From Thermodesulfatator indicus DSM 15286 (GTDB taxonomy: Bacteria; Desulfobacterota; Thermodesulfobacteria; Thermodesulfobacteriales; Thermodesulfatatoraceae), in contig NC_015681.1 of NCBI RefSeq assembly GCF_000217795.1, positions 1,665,244 to 1,729,243 of the forward strand: a stretch of DNA of 64,000 bases. Direction: 5' to 3'. Each line of letters opens with the position of its first letter. Within the stretch, counting starts at the first letter, position 1. Of the stretch, positions 24,665 to 33,945 are shown piece by piece. Below the pieces are notes generated by a model. That model saw only the letters and a program-made list of their open reading frames with translations. It did not search any database and was not told the DNA's origin. A program made the translations under genes and the position numbers.

Positions 24665-25267
24665 ATGTTGGCGATAGAGATGCTAAAAGAAAACTTTCCA
24701 GACGAAATCATCGAAGAAGGAGAAAGTGCTGGCCAGCCCTATGTGGTGGTTAAAAAAGAAAAAATTGTAGAAATTTTGAGATTTTTGCATGATAAACCAG
24801 AATTGTTGTTTGATCATTTGGCAGATCTCACCGCGGTTGACTGGTTTAAAAAGAAAACCCCGCGGTTTGAGATAGTCTATAACCTCTTTTCCATTCGCTA
24901 TAAGCAATTTTTAAGGGTCAAGGCTCAAGTTTCAGAAGAAGATCCACAGATTGATTCAGTCACATCTATATGGAAAGTGGCCAATTGGTTTGAGCGCGAA
25001 GTCTATGACATGTTCGGTATTACCTTTAAAGGGCATCCTGACTTGCGGCGCCTAATTATGCCTGAGGATTGGCAGGGTTATCCTTTACGCAAAGAGCACC
25101 CACTGGCCTTAGAAGGCGAAAGCGAATGGCAGGAATATAAAAAACTAAAAGAAAAGGCCAAAGAGTTTGCCCAATATGATTGGTACCAGCGAATTCCTCA
25201 AGGCCAAAAAGATATGACTGAAAGCCTGCCTGAAGAACAGGAGGAAGCCGATGCCACAAGCGCTTGA
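24665..25267 (+). CDS. nuoC: Complex I subunit C (30 kDa type)
   Basis: A 200-residue peripheral-arm subunit. The signature WFEREVYDMFGITFKGHPDLRRL and DWQGYPLRKEHPL near residues 108-150 is diagnostic of NuoC. It is a separate gene, not fused to NuoD. A Glu-rich tail follows the core. AGGAGGCGGT precedes the ATG, and its 3' end overlaps nuoD by 17 bases. Confidence 0.94.
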   Translation: MLAIEMLKENFPDEIIEEGESAGQPYVVVKKEKIVEILRFLHDKPELLFDHLADLTAVDWFKKKTPRFEIVYNLFSIRYKQFLRVKAQVSEEDPQIDSVTSIWKVANWFEREVYDMFGITFKGHPDLRRLIMPEDWQGYPLRKEHPLALEGESEWQEYKKLKEKAKEFAQYDWYQRIPQGQKDMTESLPEEQEEADATSA

Positions 25268-26483
25268 GATTATAAAAAAGCAAATTGATGCTGAAGAGTG
25301 GGATGAGCCTTACTACGTAAATATGGGGCCTCAGCACCCAGCTACCCACGGAGTGCTGAGATTATTTCTTGAGCTAGATGGTGAATATATTATTCATTGT
25401 GATCCCATTATAGGTTACTTGCATAGAGGTATAGAAAAATTAGGAGAAACCTTTACTTATTCCCAGAATATAGTTCTTACTGACCGTCTGGACTATATTG
25501 CTTCCGCGGCTAATAACGTAGGCTATTGTTTGGCCGTGGAAAAACTCATGGGTCTTGAAGTGCCACGCCGGGCCCAGATCCTTAGAGTAATTGTGTGTGA
25601 AATGGCCCGTATTGCCAGCCATTTGTTATGGCTAGCTACCCACGCCTTAGACATCGGGGCCATGACGGTCTTCCTCTATTGTTTTAGAGATCGTGAATGG
25701 CTTCTTAATATCTTTGAAGAAATATGTGGAGCACGCCTTACTCATACTTATCCCTGTATCGGTGGGGTACGCCTAGATTTTACGCCTCATATTATTGAAG
25801 AACTCTATAAGTTTACCGAGGAGTTTCCCAATCGTATCCCAGAATATGAAACTCTTATTGACGTTAACCGTATATGGCTTAAGAGAACCAAAGGCGTTGG
25901 CGTAGTTTCTGCAGAAAAGGCGGTAAACCTGGGTTTAACTGGGCCTTCCCTTAGAGGTTCTGGTGTCCGTTACGATCTTCGTAAAACGGTTCCCTATCTC
26001 ATTTACGATGAGCTTGATTTTGAAATGGCGGTGGAATACGAGGGCGATGTGTACGCAAGATACCGGGTGCGTATGAAAGAGATGCGTGAGTCTAACAAAA
26101 TTATCCGTCAATGTCTCGATAAATTGGCAGAGTGTGAGGGCGAGCCAGTCATAGCGGAAGATGCTCCAGGACTATTTATGCCGTTTAATAAACCCAAAAA
26201 GCCTCAAGCGGCCCCTCACCCTAAGAAAATTTATTTGATAAAAGGAGTGGAAGTTCCGGTAGTGCCTGAAGGTGATGTTTATGTAGCTACGGAAGTCCCC
26301 AAAGGTGAACTGGGTTTTTACATTGTGAGCGATGGCTCAGGGCACCCCTGGCGTATGCGCATAAGGACTCCTTCATTTGTGCACATATCTGCTATTCCTG
26401 ACCTATGTGAAGGTCAGATGGTAGCCGACATTATCGCCGTCATAGGCTCTATAGACATTGTTTTGGGAGAATGTGATAGATAG
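25251..26483 (+). CDS. nuoD: Complex I subunit D (49 kDa type)
   Basis: A 410-residue subunit that forms the quinone pocket with NuoB. NMGPQHPATHGVLRL, GYLHRGIEKLGE and the C-terminal DIVLGECDR are typical. The hydrogenase-type Ni ligands are absent, as expected. An internal segment (about 315-345, NKPKKPQAAPHPKKIYLIKG) carries a short Pro/Lys-rich insertion, longer than in E. coli by eye. It directly contacts the unusual subunit B. Confidence 0.95.
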   Translation: MPQALEIIKKQIDAEEWDEPYYVNMGPQHPATHGVLRLFLELDGEYIIHCDPIIGYLHRGIEKLGETFTYSQNIVLTDRLDYIASAANNVGYCLAVEKLMGLEVPRRAQILRVIVCEMARIASHLLWLATHALDIGAMTVFLYCFRDREWLLNIFEEICGARLTHTYPCIGGVRLDFTPHIIEELYKFTEEFPNRIPEYETLIDVNRIWLKRTKGVGVVSAEKAVNLGLTGPSLRGSGVRYDLRKTVPYLIYDELDFEMAVEYEGDVYARYRVRMKEMRESNKIIRQCLDKLAECEGEPVIAEDAPGLFMPFNKPKKPQAAPHPKKIYLIKGVEVPVVPEGDVYVATEVPKGELGFYIVSDGSGHPWRMRIRTPSFVHISAIPDLCEGQMVADIIAVIGSIDIVLGECDR

Positions 26484-26494
26484 AGAGGTTAGCC

Positions 26495-27508
26495 ATGGAT
26501 GTACAGGGAGCATATAACGCTGCTAATTACTTTTTGTTAAAGTACTTGGGTATTTCTTTGTTTAAGGCCTTAATAGTTGTTGTAGTTGCTCTTTTACACG
26601 TGGCCTATATCACGTATGTGGAACGAAAAGTAATAGGGCGCATGCAGCAAAGGCTTGGGCCTAATAGGGTAGGGCCACGAGGTCTGCTTCAGCCCATCGC
26701 TGACGTTTTAAAGCTCATTACCAAGGAAGATATTATTCCGAGCTCGGTTGATAGCCGCTGGGTCTTTATCATTGCTCCTTTCATCAGCCTAGTAGCTGGA
26801 GCCACAAGTTTAGCGGTAATTCCCATATGGAAAAATTTTGTGGTAACTAACGTTAACGCTTCTCTTCTAGTTGTTTTGGCTATGAGCTCTCTTTCTTCCT
26901 TTGGAGTTATTCTGGCTGGTTGGGCCTCTAACTCGCGTTATAGCTTTCTTGGTGGTCTTCGGGCTGGAGCGCAGGTGGTTAGCTACGAGATAGCCATGGC
27001 CCTTTCTTTAGTTGGGGTAATGATGCTAGCTGGTTCCATGAATCTTACGGAAATCGTTAAGGCCCAGATAGCAAGCCCCTTTAAAATATACGCCATCCCC
27101 CAAATTATTGGCTTTTTCGTTTTCATGATAGCGGCTATTGCCGAGACCAACCGTACTCCCTTTGACCTTCCTGAAGCGGAAACCGAACTGGTAGCTGGAT
27201 ACTTCGTTGAATATAGCGGTATTAGGTTTGCGCTCTTTTACCTCGCGGAATATTTCGGCATGGTGGTCATGTCCATGCTGGCGGTAGTGTGTTACCTGGG
27301 TGGCTGGTATGGCCCTTTTGATATCCCTGGTCTTCCCATGTTTTGGTTTTTACTAAAGCTTTATTTTCTCATCTTTTTCTACATTTGGGTAAGGGCCACA
27401 CTTCCTCGTTATCGTTATGACCAGCTAATGGGATTGGGCTGGAAAGTGCTTATTCCGCTTTCTCTTTTAAACATAGTGATCACCGGGTTCATAAAGATTT
27501 TGGTTTAG
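26495..27508 (+). CDS. nuoH: Complex I subunit H
   Basis: A 337-residue membrane subunit with eight helices that joins the peripheral and membrane arms. YVERKVIGRMQQRLGPNRVGPRG and the quinone-loop motif ETNRTPFDLPEAETELVAGY are diagnostic. It starts 11 bp after nuoD. Length and motifs are normal. Confidence 0.96.
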   Translation: MDVQGAYNAANYFLLKYLGISLFKALIVVVVALLHVAYITYVERKVIGRMQQRLGPNRVGPRGLLQPIADVLKLITKEDIIPSSVDSRWVFIIAPFISLVAGATSLAVIPIWKNFVVTNVNASLLVVLAMSSLSSFGVILAGWASNSRYSFLGGLRAGAQVVSYEIAMALSLVGVMMLAGSMNLTEIVKAQIASPFKIYAIPQIIGFFVFMIAAIAETNRTPFDLPEAETELVAGYFVEYSGIRFALFYLAEYFGMVVMSMLAVVCYLGGWYGPFDIPGLPMFWFLLKLYFLIFFYIWVRATLPRYRYDQLMGLGWKVLIPLSLLNIVITGFIKILV

Positions 27509-27537
27509 AAGCAGAGTAGAAAAGAGCAGGAGGCGCT

Positions 27538-28074
27538 ATGGGTTTAATTAAGACAGTCTTTCTCACAGAGATAATGAAGGGGTTGTCTCTTACCCTTCGT
27601 AAGCTTTTTGCTAAACCGGTTACCATTCAATACCCAGAAGTTAGAAAAGAGCCCGCTCCTGGTTTTAGAGGCCGTCATGCCCTGGTGCGTGACCCTGAAA
27701 CTGGAAAAGACCGCTGTGTAGGATGTTACCGCTGTGCCCAGGTCTGCCCTTCTCGTTGTATTTTTATTGAAACTGAACGCGATCCTGAAACCAGAAAGCG
27801 TATAGTAACCCGCTACGATATAGATGCCTTGCGCTGTGTTTATTGTGCTTTTTGTGTGGAAGTATGTCCGGTAAACGCTTTAGTGCTTACAGAATTTTAC
27901 GAGTATTCAGGTTACAGTCGCGAAGAGCTTTACTTTACCAAAGAAAAGTTATTGCAAAATTGGGATGAATTTATCGTAACGCAGAAGCGGCCATATTTTA
28001 ATCCTTTCTGGAAACCTCGCGGAGTGCCAGAAAAGATGCTTCCTGGACCAAAAAGAAAGGCGGAGGGTATCTAA
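27538..28074 (+). CDS. nuoI: Complex I subunit I (two 4Fe-4S clusters)
   Basis: A 178-residue ferredoxin-like subunit with clusters N6a and N6b in CVGCYRCAQVCP and CVYCAFCVEVCP. The N-terminal amphipathic helix (LIKTVFLTEIMKGLSLTLRK) lies on the membrane. CAGGAGGCGCT precedes the ATG. Because NuoEFG are missing, these clusters are the first ones in the complex and should accept electrons from an external donor. The last base overlaps nuoJ. Confidence 0.95.
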   Translation: MGLIKTVFLTEIMKGLSLTLRKLFAKPVTIQYPEVRKEPAPGFRGRHALVRDPETGKDRCVGCYRCAQVCPSRCIFIETERDPETRKRIVTRYDIDALRCVYCAFCVEVCPVNALVLTEFYEYSGYSREELYFTKEKLLQNWDEFIVTQKRPYFNPFWKPRGVPEKMLPGPKRKAEGI

Positions 28075-28610
28075 TGGAAGCCTTGTTATCAAAGATAGTT
28101 TTTCTGTATTTGGCGGCGGTGATTATAGCTACGTCTATTTTGGTAATTACTAACCGTAACGCGGTGCACGCCGTGTTATGGATGTTGGTCATGTTCTTTC
28201 ATCAGGCGGTACTCTTTATCACTCTTGATGCTGAATTTTTAGCCGCTATTCAGATAATTGTCTATGCCGGTGCGGTTTTAGTGCTGTTTTTGTTTGTGGT
28301 TTATATGATCAACCTGCGCACCGAACTCAAAATAAAAAATTTCATGGATTTTTGGCCAGCTGCGCTTCTCGTATCCATTGCTTTACTCATTTTGATAGCC
28401 AAAGGAATCGGCTCTCTTAAATTACCAGCACCAGTTGGAGACATGACACCTGAACGTATTCTGGCCGAAGGCCACGCCAAGATTTTGGGCAAGGCCCTTT
28501 TTACTGAACATATTCTTTCCTTTGAAGTGGTAGGTGTGCTTTTGTTGGTGGCGGTTCTGGGTGCCGTGGTGCTTACTAGACGAATTCGCATGAAAGGAGA
28601 AGAGGCATGA
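28074..28610 (+). CDS. nuoJ: Complex I subunit J
   Basis: A 178-residue protein with five predicted helices. NAVHAVLWMLVMFFHQAVLF and the TM3 motif IVYAGAVLVLFLFVVYMI match NuoJ. It is packed between nuoI and nuoK with overlaps on both sides. Confidence 0.93.
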   Translation: MEALLSKIVFLYLAAVIIATSILVITNRNAVHAVLWMLVMFFHQAVLFITLDAEFLAAIQIIVYAGAVLVLFLFVVYMINLRTELKIKNFMDFWPAALLVSIALLILIAKGIGSLKLPAPVGDMTPERILAEGHAKILGKALFTEHILSFEVVGVLLLVAVLGAVVLTRRIRMKGEEA

Positions 28611-28909
28611 TTCCTGTTTCGTGGTTTGTTTTTTTAACTCTTATTCTTTTTAGTATCGGTGCCTTGGGTTTTATGGTCAGGCGCAATGTTATCATAATGC
28701 TTATGTGCGTGGAAATAATGCTAAATGCAGTCAACATTAGCCTGGTGGCATTTGGAAGAGCGCTTGAGCATACTGTGGCTCACGTTTTGGTGTTTTTCGT
28801 CATCGCGATTGCCGCGGCAGAGGCGGCCATTGGCCTGGCTTTAGTAGTGCTTCTTTTTAAGAAAACTAGGGAAGTACACATGGACGAATTTCGTATCTTA
28901 AAGGGGTAA
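28607..28909 (+). CDS. nuoK: Complex I subunit K
   Basis: A 100-residue, three-helix subunit. The conserved proton-path glutamates are present in LMCVEIMLNAVN and AAAEAAIGLALVV. GGAGAAGAGGC precedes the ATG, which overlaps the nuoJ stop in ATGA. Confidence 0.95.
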   Translation: MIPVSWFVFLTLILFSIGALGFMVRRNVIIMLMCVEIMLNAVNISLVAFGRALEHTVAHVLVFFVIAIAAAEAAIGLALVVLLFKKTREVHMDEFRILKG

Positions 28910-28912
28910 CCT

Positions 28913-30865
28913 ATGGAATACGTAATCTGGATACCGCTATTACCGTTAATGGCAGCTACGATAACTTTGATTTTTGGGCGTTGGTATATCAGGAAGCAGG
29001 CTCACTGGTTACCTTGTATAGCGGTGTTTGGGTCTTTTCTCCTTTCATTTAAGGCCCTTTTGGAGGTTATTGGTGGAGCCAGGGCCAATTTTGACCTTTA
29101 TTCCTGGGTTATTGCCGACACTTTTCACGCGGCTATAGGTTTCCAGATTGACCCTCTTTCGGTTTTGATGCTCGCCATGGTCTCTTTTCTTTCGTTTTTG
29201 ATTCATGTCTATTCTATAGGTTACATGGAAGATGACCCGGGTTACTATCGTTTCTTTGCCTATATATCCCTCTTTACTTTTTCCATGTTGATGCTTGTTT
29301 CGGCCAACAACTTCTTGCAGCTCTTCTTTGGTTGGGAAGCGGTGGGTCTTTGTTCTTATCTCTTGATTGGCTTCTGGTATCAGAAAAAGAGTGCGGCTGA
29401 TGCGGCCAAAAAGGCCTTTATTGTCAACCGCTTTGGTGATTTTGGCTTTGCCCTGGGTGTTTTTCTGGTCTTTTTAACCTTTGGAACCATCTACTATGAC
29501 GATGTTTTTGCCAGAGTGCACGAAATCGCCCATACCACGGTCAATGTCTTAGGAGTTGAAGTCCTTTTGGCCACGCTAATAGCGGTGCTACTCTTTTGTG
29601 GGGCTATGGGTAAAAGTGCCCAGTTTCCGCTACACGTCTGGTTGCCTGACGCTATGGAAGGTCCCACTCCTGTTTCGGCTTTGATTCACGCCGCTACCAT
29701 GGTAACGGCCGGTGTATTTATGGTGTGTCGCTGCCACGAGATATTTGAACTCTCTCACGTGGCTATGGCCATAGTGGCGGCGGCAGGAATGATCACTTGT
29801 TTCATGGCCGCGACCATTGCACCTACTCAATTCGATATAAAAAGAGTTATTGCTTACTCCACCCTTTCTCAGCTTGGCTACATGTTTATGGCCTGTGGGG
29901 TAGGGGCCTTTGCCGCGGGTATGTTTCATCTGTTTACCCACGCTTTTTTTAAGGCCCTTCTCTTTCTTGGAGCAGGAAGCGTCATGCACGCCATGCACCA
30001 TGCTCCTGACCCTACAGACATGCGCTATATGGGCGGCTTAAGAAAGTATATGCCCATAACCTTTGCTACTTTTCTGATTGCCTCACTTTCTATTTCCGGA
30101 ATTCCAGGGCTGGCGGGCTTTTTCAGTAAAGACGAAATTCTCTGGCTTTCTTTTGTTTCTGAATACCCCTGGGGCAAACTGGTATGGTTTGTGGGAACCT
30201 TGGTGGCAGGTCTTACAGCTTTTTACTCTTTTCGCGTAGTTTTCATGACCTTCTTTGGTGAGTTTCGCGGCAAAGAAGTGCTTCACGGTCACGAACCTCA
30301 CGAGTCTCCGCCGGTGATGACCATACCATTGATGATTTTAGCCGTGGGTGCGGTGGTTACCGGCTGGTTAGGAGTGCCACATGTCCTTGGTGGCCATAAC
30401 CATTTCGCCAAGTTCTTAGAGCCGGTTCTCGGGCATCCTCATGAATATTTGCCCTACTGGCTTTACGGCAAAAAAGAATGGCTTGAGCTTTTCTTGATGG
30501 CCATTTCAGTGGGAGTTGGGGTGCTTGGTATAGCTGTAGCTTATGTAGTTTACATCAAGAAACCCGAACTTCAGCGTTTTATTCCAGAGAGATTCCCGGC
30601 TCTTTATCGTTATCTCTATAACAAGTGGTACTGGGATGAAATTTATGACGCTACTATTGTCAAGCCTACCTTTTTTACCGCGCGGTCTATTGTGCAGGGT
30701 GTAATTGATTCCATACTCATTGAAGGTGTGGTAAACGGGGTGCCTGATCTTTTGAGGCGAGGTGGAGCATCTTTAAGGCGGCTTCAAAATGGAGTGGTGC
30801 AGACCTATGCTTTGATTATGGCCACTGGTGCCGCCATAGTTTTATTGCTGGTTTATTTCTTTTAG
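28913..30865 (+). CDS. nuoL: Complex I subunit L, antiporter-like
   Basis: A 650-residue antiporter-like subunit with about 16 helices. FFGWEAVGLCSYLLIGFWY carries the TM5 Glu, and KSAQFPLHVWLPDAMEGPTPVSALIHAATMV carries the TM7 Lys and following His. The long amphipathic C-terminal helix region ends the protein. Length is slightly above E. coli NuoL (613), with extra residues in the loop around EVLHGHEPHESP. Confidence 0.95.
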   Translation: MEYVIWIPLLPLMAATITLIFGRWYIRKQAHWLPCIAVFGSFLLSFKALLEVIGGARANFDLYSWVIADTFHAAIGFQIDPLSVLMLAMVSFLSFLIHVYSIGYMEDDPGYYRFFAYISLFTFSMLMLVSANNFLQLFFGWEAVGLCSYLLIGFWYQKKSAADAAKKAFIVNRFGDFGFALGVFLVFLTFGTIYYDDVFARVHEIAHTTVNVLGVEVLLATLIAVLLFCGAMGKSAQFPLHVWLPDAMEGPTPVSALIHAATMVTAGVFMVCRCHEIFELSHVAMAIVAAAGMITCFMAATIAPTQFDIKRVIAYSTLSQLGYMFMACGVGAFAAGMFHLFTHAFFKALLFLGAGSVMHAMHHAPDPTDMRYMGGLRKYMPITFATFLIASLSISGIPGLAGFFSKDEILWLSFVSEYPWGKLVWFVGTLVAGLTAFYSFRVVFMTFFGEFRGKEVLHGHEPHESPPVMTIPLMILAVGAVVTGWLGVPHVLGGHNHFAKFLEPVLGHPHEYLPYWLYGKKEWLELFLMAISVGVGVLGIAVAYVVYIKKPELQRFIPERFPALYRYLYNKWYWDEIYDATIVKPTFFTARSIVQGVIDSILIEGVVNGVPDLLRRGGASLRRLQNGVVQTYALIMATGAAIVLLLVYFF

Positions 30866-30877
30866 GAGGGCATAGAT

Positions 30878-32422
30878 ATGGAAGTGGCCTTGCGTATGTC
30901 TGATTTTCCTTTGTTATCGCTCATAATATGGCTTCCGGTAGTAGGGTCAGCTATTCTTCTGGCCTTACCCAGAAATGACCGCCTTATTCGCTGGTTTACT
31001 CTGACCGTAGCCGTTGCTGACTTTTTGGCTTCTCTTCCCTTGTTTTTCTCCTTTGACAAAAGTTTTCCAGGGATGCAATTTGTAGAAAAACATTCCTGGA
31101 TTAAGGCCTGGAATATCTCTTACTTTCTAGGGGTTGACGGTATAAGCGTACTTCTGGTGCTTCTTTCCACATTGGTAACTATTCTTTGTGTCTTGATTTC
31201 CTGGGAGTCCGTAACCGAGAAGGTCAAGGAGTTTCATATCGCCCTCCTTTTGACTTCAGCGGCCATGATTGGCGTTTTTTGTTCGCTTGATTTGTTCCTC
31301 TTTTATCTTTTCTGGGAGGCCATGCTTATCCCCATGTATCTGATAATTGGTATATGGGGTGGGCCTAATAGACTTTACGCCACCATTAAGTTTTTCCTTT
31401 ATACCCTGGTGGGTTCCGTATTGATGCTAGTCGGGATTATTTTTCTCTATCTCAAGGCCGGAACTTTCAATATCCTTGAGATAATGAACCTTGGTCTTCC
31501 TTACAAGATGCAGTTCTGGTTATTCTGGGCTTTCTTTGCCGCTTTTGCAGTTAAAGTGCCCATGTGGCCGGTGCATACCTGGTTGCCAGACGCTCACACC
31601 GAGGCCCCCACGGCTGGCTCTGTAATCCTTGCTGGTATCCTTATTAAGATGGGAGCTTATGGTTTCCTTCGTTTTTCACTTTCTTTCTTCCCTGTGGCCG
31701 CCAAGGAAATGATGATTCCCATGCTTTTGCTATCAGCCATCGCTATTGTTTACGGCGGTATTATCTGTTTGGCCCAAACAGACCTTAAGCGTCTTATTGC
31801 TTATAGTTCTGTGAGTCACATGGGTTTTATTACGTTAGGTATATTTTCTTTGAATGGTAACGCGGTAGAAGGGGCTATCCTTCAGATGATCAACCACGGC
31901 ATCGTGACCGGGGCCCTCTTTATGTGTGTAGGCGTGGTTTATGATCGTACTCATACTCGAGCTATTAAAGATTACGGGGGGCTTGCCACGATAATGCCGG
32001 TTTATGCGGCTTTCTTTATGGTGTTTACGCTGGCTTCGGTGGGGCTTCCTGGTACTAACGGTTTTATAGGTGAATTCCTCGTACTTTTGGGAACTTTTGC
32101 TTCTAAAAAGTGGGCGGCGGTCCTTGGTACTACGGGTATAATTATTGGGGCGACTTACATGCTTCGTCTCTATCAGCAGGTATTTTTCCAGGAAGTTAAT
32201 CCTAAAGTAGCTGGTCTTCCCGACCTGAAAATGAGGGAATTTATTGCCCTAGTCCCCATGATTATTCTCGTTCTCTGGATTGGTTTTTATCCAACACCTT
32301 TCCTAGGTTTTATGCATGAATCAGTGCGCTCTTTGCTTGACCATGTGCACAATGCTTCTGGTGACATAATGCCTGTTAGCGAAATCATAAAGGAGGGAAT
32401 AAATGTGGTCATCCCTTCCTAG
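30878..32422 (+). CDS. nuoM: Complex I subunit M, antiporter-like
   Basis: A 514-residue proton-channel subunit. LFWEAMLIPMYLIIGIWGG holds the TM5 Glu, and VPMWPVHTWLPDAHTEAPTAGSV the TM7-8 motif. RLIAYSSVSHMG is present. GGAGGGCATAGAT precedes the ATG, and its last 20 bases overlap nuoN. Confidence 0.95.
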   Translation: MEVALRMSDFPLLSLIIWLPVVGSAILLALPRNDRLIRWFTLTVAVADFLASLPLFFSFDKSFPGMQFVEKHSWIKAWNISYFLGVDGISVLLVLLSTLVTILCVLISWESVTEKVKEFHIALLLTSAAMIGVFCSLDLFLFYLFWEAMLIPMYLIIGIWGGPNRLYATIKFFLYTLVGSVLMLVGIIFLYLKAGTFNILEIMNLGLPYKMQFWLFWAFFAAFAVKVPMWPVHTWLPDAHTEAPTAGSVILAGILIKMGAYGFLRFSLSFFPVAAKEMMIPMLLLSAIAIVYGGIICLAQTDLKRLIAYSSVSHMGFITLGIFSLNGNAVEGAILQMINHGIVTGALFMCVGVVYDRTHTRAIKDYGGLATIMPVYAAFFMVFTLASVGLPGTNGFIGEFLVLLGTFASKKWAAVLGTTGIIIGATYMLRLYQQVFFQEVNPKVAGLPDLKMREFIALVPMIILVLWIGFYPTPFLGFMHESVRSLLDHVHNASGDIMPVSEIIKEGINVVIPS

Positions 32423-33836
32423 CTTCGTAGCGGTTTATCCTGAGATTTTGTTGGTAGTGGTGGCCAGTATCATGGCCTTGATTGATCGCTGGGTTAAGCT
32501 GAAAGATGTATTTGCCTGGATTACGGTGGCTACCTCTTTGCTGGCCTTGATTATGGTCTTTGCCGTGGAAGGAGCGGTGTTTGGTAATAGTTATGCGGCA
32601 GATACTTACGGCCTCTTTTTTAAGATGATTTTCCTCTTAGTTTTAATTATGGTTACGCTTCTTTCACCGGGCTATAACCGCATGGTTGGTATACATTTTG
32701 GAGAGTATTACGCGCTCCTAATGTTTGCGGTTACCGGTATGATGCTCATGGCCTCAAGTAAAGACCTTATCCTTCTTTTTCTTGGCCTTGAGCTTATGTC
32801 TCTTTCAGTGTACGTGCTAGCCGGGCTTCTTTATAGTGACTTGCGTTCCCTTGAAGGGGCCATGAAATACTTTTTACTAGGGGCTTTTTCTTCGGCTTTC
32901 CTCCTACTAGCCATAACTTTTCTTTATGGTCTAACAGGTACTACTTATATTGACGTTATAGCTAAAAAAGTCTTTTATCCTGGACTTGCTGACAATACAG
33001 CCCTTCTTTTGTCTGCGGCTCTTTTTGCCGTAGCCTTTGGTTTTAAAGTGGCTCTGGTGCCATTTCATATGTGGTCTCCTGATGCCTATGAAGGGGCTCC
33101 CACTTCGGTTACCGCCTTTATGGCTGTAGGCCCAAAAGCAGCAGGTTTTGCCGCCATGGGGCGGGTATTTGTAGAAGCCCTTTATAATGCCCGGGTTGAT
33201 TGGGTGGAATTTCTGGTTCCGCTAGCTTTGGTGACTATGTTTGTGGGAGCAATTCTTTCTTTGGTCCAGACCAATATCAAAAGGCTTTTGGCCTATTCTT
33301 CTATAACAAATGCCGGTTATGCCGTGCTTGGTATTATTGCCGCCAGTCAAGAAGGTATGGCGGCCACTATGCTTTATCTTTTGCTTTATCTTTTTATGAC
33401 TACAGGCGCTTTTGGGGTCGTTACGCTTTTCCGTCAAAAAGACTTTCTTGGCGAAGAAATAGCCGATTATCAAGGCCTTTCTAAAACTCACCCCTGGGTA
33501 GCTTTGGTAATGCTCATTTTTCTCTTTTCACTGGTGGGTATTCCTCCCACTGCAGGTTTTATCGGGAAGTTTTTTGTTTTTAAGGCTGCCTATCAGGCAG
33601 GTCATCATCTCCTGGTAATAGGAGCGGTTTTAGCCAGTGCCATTGCCGCATACCCTTACCTCCGTATCGTTATGCTCATGTACATGAAAGAGCCTGAAAA
33701 AGACCTAGCGGTCAACGTAACCCCTTATGTTTTTGCAGGTCTTCTCATTTCCGTGGTTGGCGTTTTGGTCCTTGGAGTTTATCCTGAGCCAGTTATTAAT
33801 TTTGCGCGAGCCTGCTGTGCTGGCTTGATTCCTTAG
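32403..33836 (+). CDS. nuoN: Complex I subunit N, antiporter-like
   Basis: A 477-residue subunit with about 14 helices. LGLELMSLSVYVLAG, KVALVPFHMWSPDAYEGAPTSVTAFM and RLLAYSSITNAGY match NuoN. It is the last gene of the operon and is followed by a strong terminator. AAGGAGGG precedes the ATG inside the end of nuoM. Confidence 0.95.
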   Translation: MWSSLPSFVAVYPEILLVVVASIMALIDRWVKLKDVFAWITVATSLLALIMVFAVEGAVFGNSYAADTYGLFFKMIFLLVLIMVTLLSPGYNRMVGIHFGEYYALLMFAVTGMMLMASSKDLILLFLGLELMSLSVYVLAGLLYSDLRSLEGAMKYFLLGAFSSAFLLLAITFLYGLTGTTYIDVIAKKVFYPGLADNTALLLSAALFAVAFGFKVALVPFHMWSPDAYEGAPTSVTAFMAVGPKAAGFAAMGRVFVEALYNARVDWVEFLVPLALVTMFVGAILSLVQTNIKRLLAYSSITNAGYAVLGIIAASQEGMAATMLYLLLYLFMTTGAFGVVTLFRQKDFLGEEIADYQGLSKTHPWVALVMLIFLFSLVGIPPTAGFIGKFFVFKAAYQAGHHLLVIGAVLASAIAAYPYLRIVMLMYMKEPEKDLAVNVTPYVFAGLLISVVGVLVLGVYPEPVINFARACCAGLIP

Positions 33837-33846
33837 GATAGTTTAA

Positions 33847-33876
33847 AATGGGCACGCTTGACCGTGCCCATTTTCC
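33847..33876 (+). terminator. Intrinsic terminator after the nuo operon
   Basis: AATGGGCACG-CTTGAC-CGTGCCCATT is a perfect ten-base-pair stem with a six-base loop, followed by TTCCCTCTTATTTTC. It begins ten bases after the nuoN stop. Confidence 0.85.
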
Positions 33877-33945
33877 CTCTTATTTTCTATCTTCCGTTTT
33901 TAATGTATTCTCTAGCAAATTTATAGTGTCTCTTATGGAGGTTTT

